Below are positions 60,569-64,000 of a stretch of 64,000 bases of DNA, piece by piece. A model generated the notes under the pieces. That model saw only the letters and a program-made list of their open reading frames with translations. It made no database searches and had not been told where the DNA came from. Each line of letters opens with the position of its first letter. The stretch's first letter is position 1. The position numbers and the translations under genes were made by a program. The DNA comes from JAHFUI01 sp039931615 (GTDB taxonomy: Bacteria > Acidobacteriota > Vicinamibacteria > Vicinamibacterales > CAVVIG01), in the NCBI GenBank assembly GCA_039931615.1, contig JBDTRR010000014.1, forward strand, positions 33,150 through 97,149, given 5' to 3'.

Positions 60569-62305
60569 GTGACGACGTCAGTCGACGCTCGGGCCCCGGT
60601 CCTCGTCGTCGCCGGCATGCACCGGTCGGGCACCTCGTTCCTTGCCTCGCTGCTGCACCACAGCGGGTGCCGGATGGGCGAGGCGCTGCTGCCGGCCGAT
60701 GCCCACAATCGCCCCGGCTATTTCGAGGACCTCGAGTTTCTCCACCTGAATCGGCGCATGCTCGCCGCCACGGTGTCGACCGACCCGCCAGGATACGCCG
60801 ACTGGGGCTGGACGGAAGACATGGACCCATTCGGAATCGACGCCGGCCGTCTGGATGCGTTCGTCGCCGAGGCCGACGCGCTGGTCGCGCGCCGCCGCGT
60901 CGCAACCGCGGGCGTCGAGCCCAGCGGCGCAGCCGGACGTGGCGGCTGGGGCTGGAAGGATCCGCGCACGTCGGTGCTGCTCGACTTCTGGGACACCCGG
61001 CTGCCGGACGCGCGCTATGTGTTCGTCTATCGATCGCCGTGGGACGTCGCGGATTCGATGCAGCGGCTCGGTGCCGCGGCGTTCCTGCTCCATCCGGAGT
61101 TCGCCTATCGCATCTGGCATCACTACAATCGCGTGCTGCTCGCGTTCGCGCGGCGCCACCGCGACCGGACGCTGATCGTCAGCGCCAGCGCGGCGGTGCG
61201 GGCGCCGCAGCGACTGCTGGAACTGGTCCGATCGCGCTTCGCCATCGGTCTGGATCCAGACGACCAGGCTGTGACGGCTGTTGCGGATCCGGCGCGGCTG
61301 CTGTCCGTTGACGCGGGGGGCGCGACCCTGGCCGCCGCGGTCCACCCTGAGTGCGCGGGTCTGTTGCGCGAGATGGAGGCGATCGCCGATCTGCCGTCAG
61401 GCGGACCGCTGCCACCGCCGCTCGCGGCACCGCCGAGGGCGGCGGATCCGCCGGTGGCAATCGTCATTCCGTGCTTCAATCATGGCGAGTTTCTGGTCGA
61501 GGCGATCGCGAGCGTGGAGCGCGCGGTCTCCGTGCCGTACGAGTTGATCATCGTCAACGACGGCTCCCGGGATCGGCACACGCTCGAAGTGCTCGCGTGC
61601 CTGCGACAGGCGGGGTATCGCATCATCGATCAGGACAACCGCGGCGTGGCGGAGGCGCGCAACCGTGGCATTCGCGAGGCGAACCGCGGCATCTTCCTGC
61701 CGCTCGATGCCGACAATCGGCTGCGGCCGGGATTCGTGGCAGCCGCGCTCGAGGTGCTCGCGCGGGACCGATCCATCATGGCCGTGTATGGCGACCGCAG
61801 GGAGTACGGCCTGCGCTCGGGCCGCGTCCGGGTGGGCGTACCGGACCTGAACCGGATGCTGTGTGGAAACTACATCGACGCCTGCGCGGTGATTCGCCTC
61901 GAAGCCTGGCGCGCGTGCGGCGGCTACGACCCGGAGATGCCCGTTCAGGGCGCAGAGGACTGGGACCTCTGGCTGTCGATGCTCGAACGTGGCTTCACGC
62001 TGCACCGCCTGGACATGGAGACGTTCGATTACCGGGTCCGCCCCGAGTCGATGGTGTCGGCAACTGCGGATCCGGAAGTGCAGGCCGCCATCGAGCGCTA
62101 CGTCCTCGCCAAGCATGCGCCGTTTTTTCTGCAGCACCTTCGTCGGCAGGTCGACCGCCTGGACATCATGGCGGCGACGCTGGCGGATACCGAGGCGCAG
62201 TTGGCCGCCCTGCACCACCCGCCGTCGTCGTCCGAGGCCGGGAGTCGAAGCGGAGTTCAATCGAGCCAGACGGCCGCGACCAACGCCAGGCCGACGACAG
62301 CGTAG
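60569..62305 (+). CDS. Sulfotransferase-GT2 glycosyltransferase fusion
   Basis: 578 residues from the GTG at 60569 (weak GGGTGG upstream; earlier GTG/TTG codons are possible). The PAPS 5' phosphate loop is GMHRSGTSFLASLL at about 16-29, and GWGWKDPRTS near 125 is the 3' phosphate region; YRSPWDVADSM follows. From about 296 a GT2 domain: VAIVIPCFNHGEFLVEAIAS, IIVNDGSRDRHTLEVL, NRGVAEARNRGIREAN, PLDADN (DxD) and QGAEDWDLWLSM. It could sulfate and glycosylate the same exopolymer. Its 3' end overlaps the convergent UbiA gene by 49 bases. Confidence 0.86.
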   Translation: MTTSVDARAPVLVVAGMHRSGTSFLASLLHHSGCRMGEALLPADAHNRPGYFEDLEFLHLNRRMLAATVSTDPPGYADWGWTEDMDPFGIDAGRLDAFVAEADALVARRRVATAGVEPSGAAGRGGWGWKDPRTSVLLDFWDTRLPDARYVFVYRSPWDVADSMQRLGAAAFLLHPEFAYRIWHHYNRVLLAFARRHRDRTLIVSASAAVRAPQRLLELVRSRFAIGLDPDDQAVTAVADPARLLSVDAGGATLAAAVHPECAGLLREMEAIADLPSGGPLPPPLAAPPRAADPPVAIVIPCFNHGEFLVEAIASVERAVSVPYELIIVNDGSRDRHTLEVLACLRQAGYRIIDQDNRGVAEARNRGIREANRGIFLPLDADNRLRPGFVAAALEVLARDRSIMAVYGDRREYGLRSGRVRVGVPDLNRMLCGNYIDACAVIRLEAWRACGGYDPEMPVQGAEDWDLWLSMLERGFTLHRLDMETFDYRVRPESMVSATADPEVQAAIERYVLAKHAPFFLQHLRRQVDRLDIMAATLADTEAQLAALHHPPSSSEAGSRSGVQSSQTAATNARPTTA

Positions 62306-63132
62306 AGCGCGCGGTAGCGTGCCTGCAGGCGGCAGATGCTCGCGTAGGTGAGTCCCTCGGCCAGGGCCTGAAGCGACCACCGCAGGTAGATGGGGTAAAG
62401 GACGACGAGCGAGGCGAGGGCACGGTTGAGAATGCCGTGGAGAGCCAGGAACAGGAGAAGGGCCTGGCCCAGCGTGAAGAGCGCCAGGCTGGCGGCGAAG
62501 GTGCGGCGCTGGCCGAACATGACCGCGTTGGTCCTGATCGCGTTCCGCACGTCGCCATCGTGGTCCCGGACCTCCTGGGTCAAGTGGCCGGCGGCGAAGG
62601 TCAGGGCGCAGAAGGTGGCCATGAAGAGGCCGCGGCGGTCGAAGACGTGACTCAGGGAATAGCCAAGCAGGAAGTGCAGCACGCCTCCGGCCAGATGGGC
62701 CGCAGAGTTGAGCAGCGGTCGGCCCTTCCAATTGAAATACGGCAGCGAGTAGAGGGCGTTCAGCACCGCGATCCCCAGGGCCATGGAGAGTGTGGTGGGG
62801 CCGAGGCGGCTGAAGAGCAGGAGACTCACCACCAGCAGGCTTGCCGCCAGAACGCCCATCTCGTGATCGCCAACACCTCGAACCGTGAAGACGGCGGCGG
62901 CCTTGTTGGGGTCGGTGAGGTCGGCGGTCAGGTTGGACCAGTCGTTGAGCAGGAAGATGTGCGCCACCAGGCACACGTTGCCGACCAGGAGGATCGCGAG
63001 CGGACCCATCTGTTCCGCCGACGGGTGGCGGAGCGCGAAGGCGGCACCGAGCACCGGCGACCCTTGCAGCACGAGGACCTCCTGCAGGCGCAGGCAGGAC
63101 AGGTACCGTGCCGCGGCAGTCTTCGCCGCCAC
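62257..63132 (-). CDS. UbiA-family membrane prenyltransferase
   Basis: 291 residues from a GTG. Eight or nine membrane helices. First Asp-rich motif: LLNDWSNLTADLTDPNK at about 61-77 (NDx6DxxD, a variant of NDxxDxxxD). Second: LTQEVRDHDGDVRNAI near 184-199. These bind prenyl diphosphate through magnesium. The family attaches isoprenyl chains to aromatic rings or to phosphoribose (as in decaprenyl-phosphoribose synthesis). Here the surrounding glycosyltransferases favour a lipid carrier or glycolipid, but this is inferred from context. Convergent with the sulfotransferase gene. Confidence 0.85.
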   Translation of the reverse strand: MAAKTAAARYLSCLRLQEVLVLQGSPVLGAAFALRHPSAEQMGPLAILLVGNVCLVAHIFLLNDWSNLTADLTDPNKAAAVFTVRGVGDHEMGVLAASLLVVSLLLFSRLGPTTLSMALGIAVLNALYSLPYFNWKGRPLLNSAAHLAGGVLHFLLGYSLSHVFDRRGLFMATFCALTFAAGHLTQEVRDHDGDVRNAIRTNAVMFGQRRTFAASLALFTLGQALLLFLALHGILNRALASLVVLYPIYLRWSLQALAEGLTYASICRLQARYRALYAVVGLALVAAVWLD

Positions 63133-63329
63133 GGCGGGGATGACCGATGTGTGCGATATCCGTGAGCCGTCGAGTCGGCGCGTCGACGACCTCCTTATCC
63201 GGTGTAGACAGACTGCTATACGTGCGGGGCGACGCAGGCGTTTACCGATCGCTGATGAGCTGGGTGAGTAGCCGGCAGACGCCCTGGCGGGGACGCGGAC
63301 GGCCGACTACCGAGACGCCTCACGGGATA

Positions 63330-63970
63330 GACGAACGCCTGTCGTCACGGTGTCCAGAATGACCAGCGCAGTCCGATCCTGGCCGTCCGCCCGTTCTGTT
63401 CGATCGAATCGGCCAGATGTTCGTCCGAGGCCGGTTCCGATACAGACGCGCGTCTGGATCCGTCTTGGAGGCGTGCGTCTCGTTCTTGCGGGTCTGGCCA
63501 TGGAAATGCCGCCCCTTGTCGTCCGGGTCATCGTCCTTCCGTTGAAAGCTCTTGTGACTCGCCCACGCGTCGAGCAAGGTCCCATCCACCGTGAAGTGCT
63601 GGTCCGACCGCCACGGCTCGGCTTGGGCCACGACCAGCTGAAAGAAGCGCTGCGCCACCGCGTGGGTCAAGAGCCGATCGCGATTCTTGGTGAAGACGGT
63701 CACTGCCCAGATCGGCTCATCTAACCCCAACCCCACGAACCAGCGAAAGAGGATGTTGTCATCGAGCCGCTCCATCAGCAGCCGCTCACTCCGAATCGAG
63801 TAGAAGAACTCGAGCAGCTGTGCGCGGAGCAACCGCTCCGGCGGGATCGAGGGCCGGCCCACCGCCGGATAGAGCGCGTCGAATTCCGGCGACATCTTGC
63901 GCAACCGCGCGTCCACCTGGTGCGAACGCTCGCAGCGGATGATCCGGCGCGATGGGCCTCGGCGGTCCGT
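63330..63970 (-). pseudogene. IS5-type transposase remnant
   Basis: RKMSPEFDALYPAVGRPSIP, PERLLRAQLLEFFYSIRSER, LLMERLDDNILFRWFVGLGL and VDGTLLDAWASHKSFQ, with one catalytic Asp, are the N-terminal half of an IS5-family transposase. A frameshift at about 63910 separates the normal first residues (IAPDHPLRAFA) and another near 63420 ends the homology. The C-terminal catalytic part is lost. The terminal about 30 bases of the window continue unidentified DNA. Confidence 0.72.
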
Positions 63971-64000
63971 TCGGCGAGGACGGCCTTGAACAGCACCTCA

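Overview
The window is high-GC DNA of an Acidobacteriota-type genome, most likely a Vicinamibacteria/Solibacter-like soil lineage. This is inferred from gene content only: a DUF1592-DUF1552-ankyrin gene set, several secreted NHL beta-propellers, PQQ dehydrogenases, a TonB receptor with an N-terminal carboxypeptidase-regulatory domain, and propeller/Y_Y_Y sensor kinases. No rRNA, intact tRNA or CRISPR array was seen.

Bases 1-39,400 are mostly a secreted and periplasmic metabolism region. It opens with two paralogous giant DUF11/VCBS repeat proteins (the first cut by the window edge). Then come a tannase/feruloyl-esterase-like hydrolase, a conserved secreted protein, a YdeI-like protein and two NHL propellers. 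Next are small and partly decayed genes (RbfA-like, GNAT fragment, nitronate monooxygenase and SnoaL remnants), a thioredoxin-like protein with an altered CxxC, a VOC protein, an exported methyltransferase and a J-domain coiled-coil protein. A PQQ sugar dehydrogenase/SDR pair follows. A long minus-strand run (29,553 to 19,560) is TonB receptor, amidohydrolase, cytochrome c, NHL propeller, sensor kinase, NarL-type regulator, with gaps of -10 to about 80 bp; it reads as one uptake/processing/sensing unit. Facing it is a plus-strand DUF1592-DUF1552-ankyrin set, then a minus-strand PQQ dehydrogenase and a large secreted protein.

Bases 39,500-52,000 are an accessory and decaying region. It holds a ParA pseudogene, a fragment of a fused MFS/spermidine synthase, the 3' part of an initiator-tRNA-like gene (a possible attachment-site scar), a lipoprotein, an in-frame HicA-HicB fusion, an MNT antitoxin beside a broken HepT, an intact AbiEi/AbiEii pair with a probably leaderless promoter, and a truncated HsdR. 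The HsdR fragment abuts a recombinase-in-trio (RIT) element whose third recombinase is also truncated. IS3 and IS256 fragments, a Ser/Thr kinase pseudogene and a degenerate glycosyltransferase-like gene follow.

Bases 52,000-63,200 form a surface-glycan cluster rich in fusion proteins: a GT-C-like membrane protein with an apparent alpha/alpha-toroid domain, GT2-methyltransferase, GT8-like-GT4, sulfotransferase-GT2, and a UbiA prenyltransferase. An IS630 element sits exactly at the end of the first of these, and a broken IS5-type transposase closes the window.

Two families of intergenic palindromes recur: GTACGTGG-bounded GTCCGGCT/AGCCGGAC hairpins near 12.65, 19.4 and 35.4 kb, and GGGACGGTC hairpins at 6.5 and 9.77 kb. 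Functions come from family recognition by eye; no database search was run.
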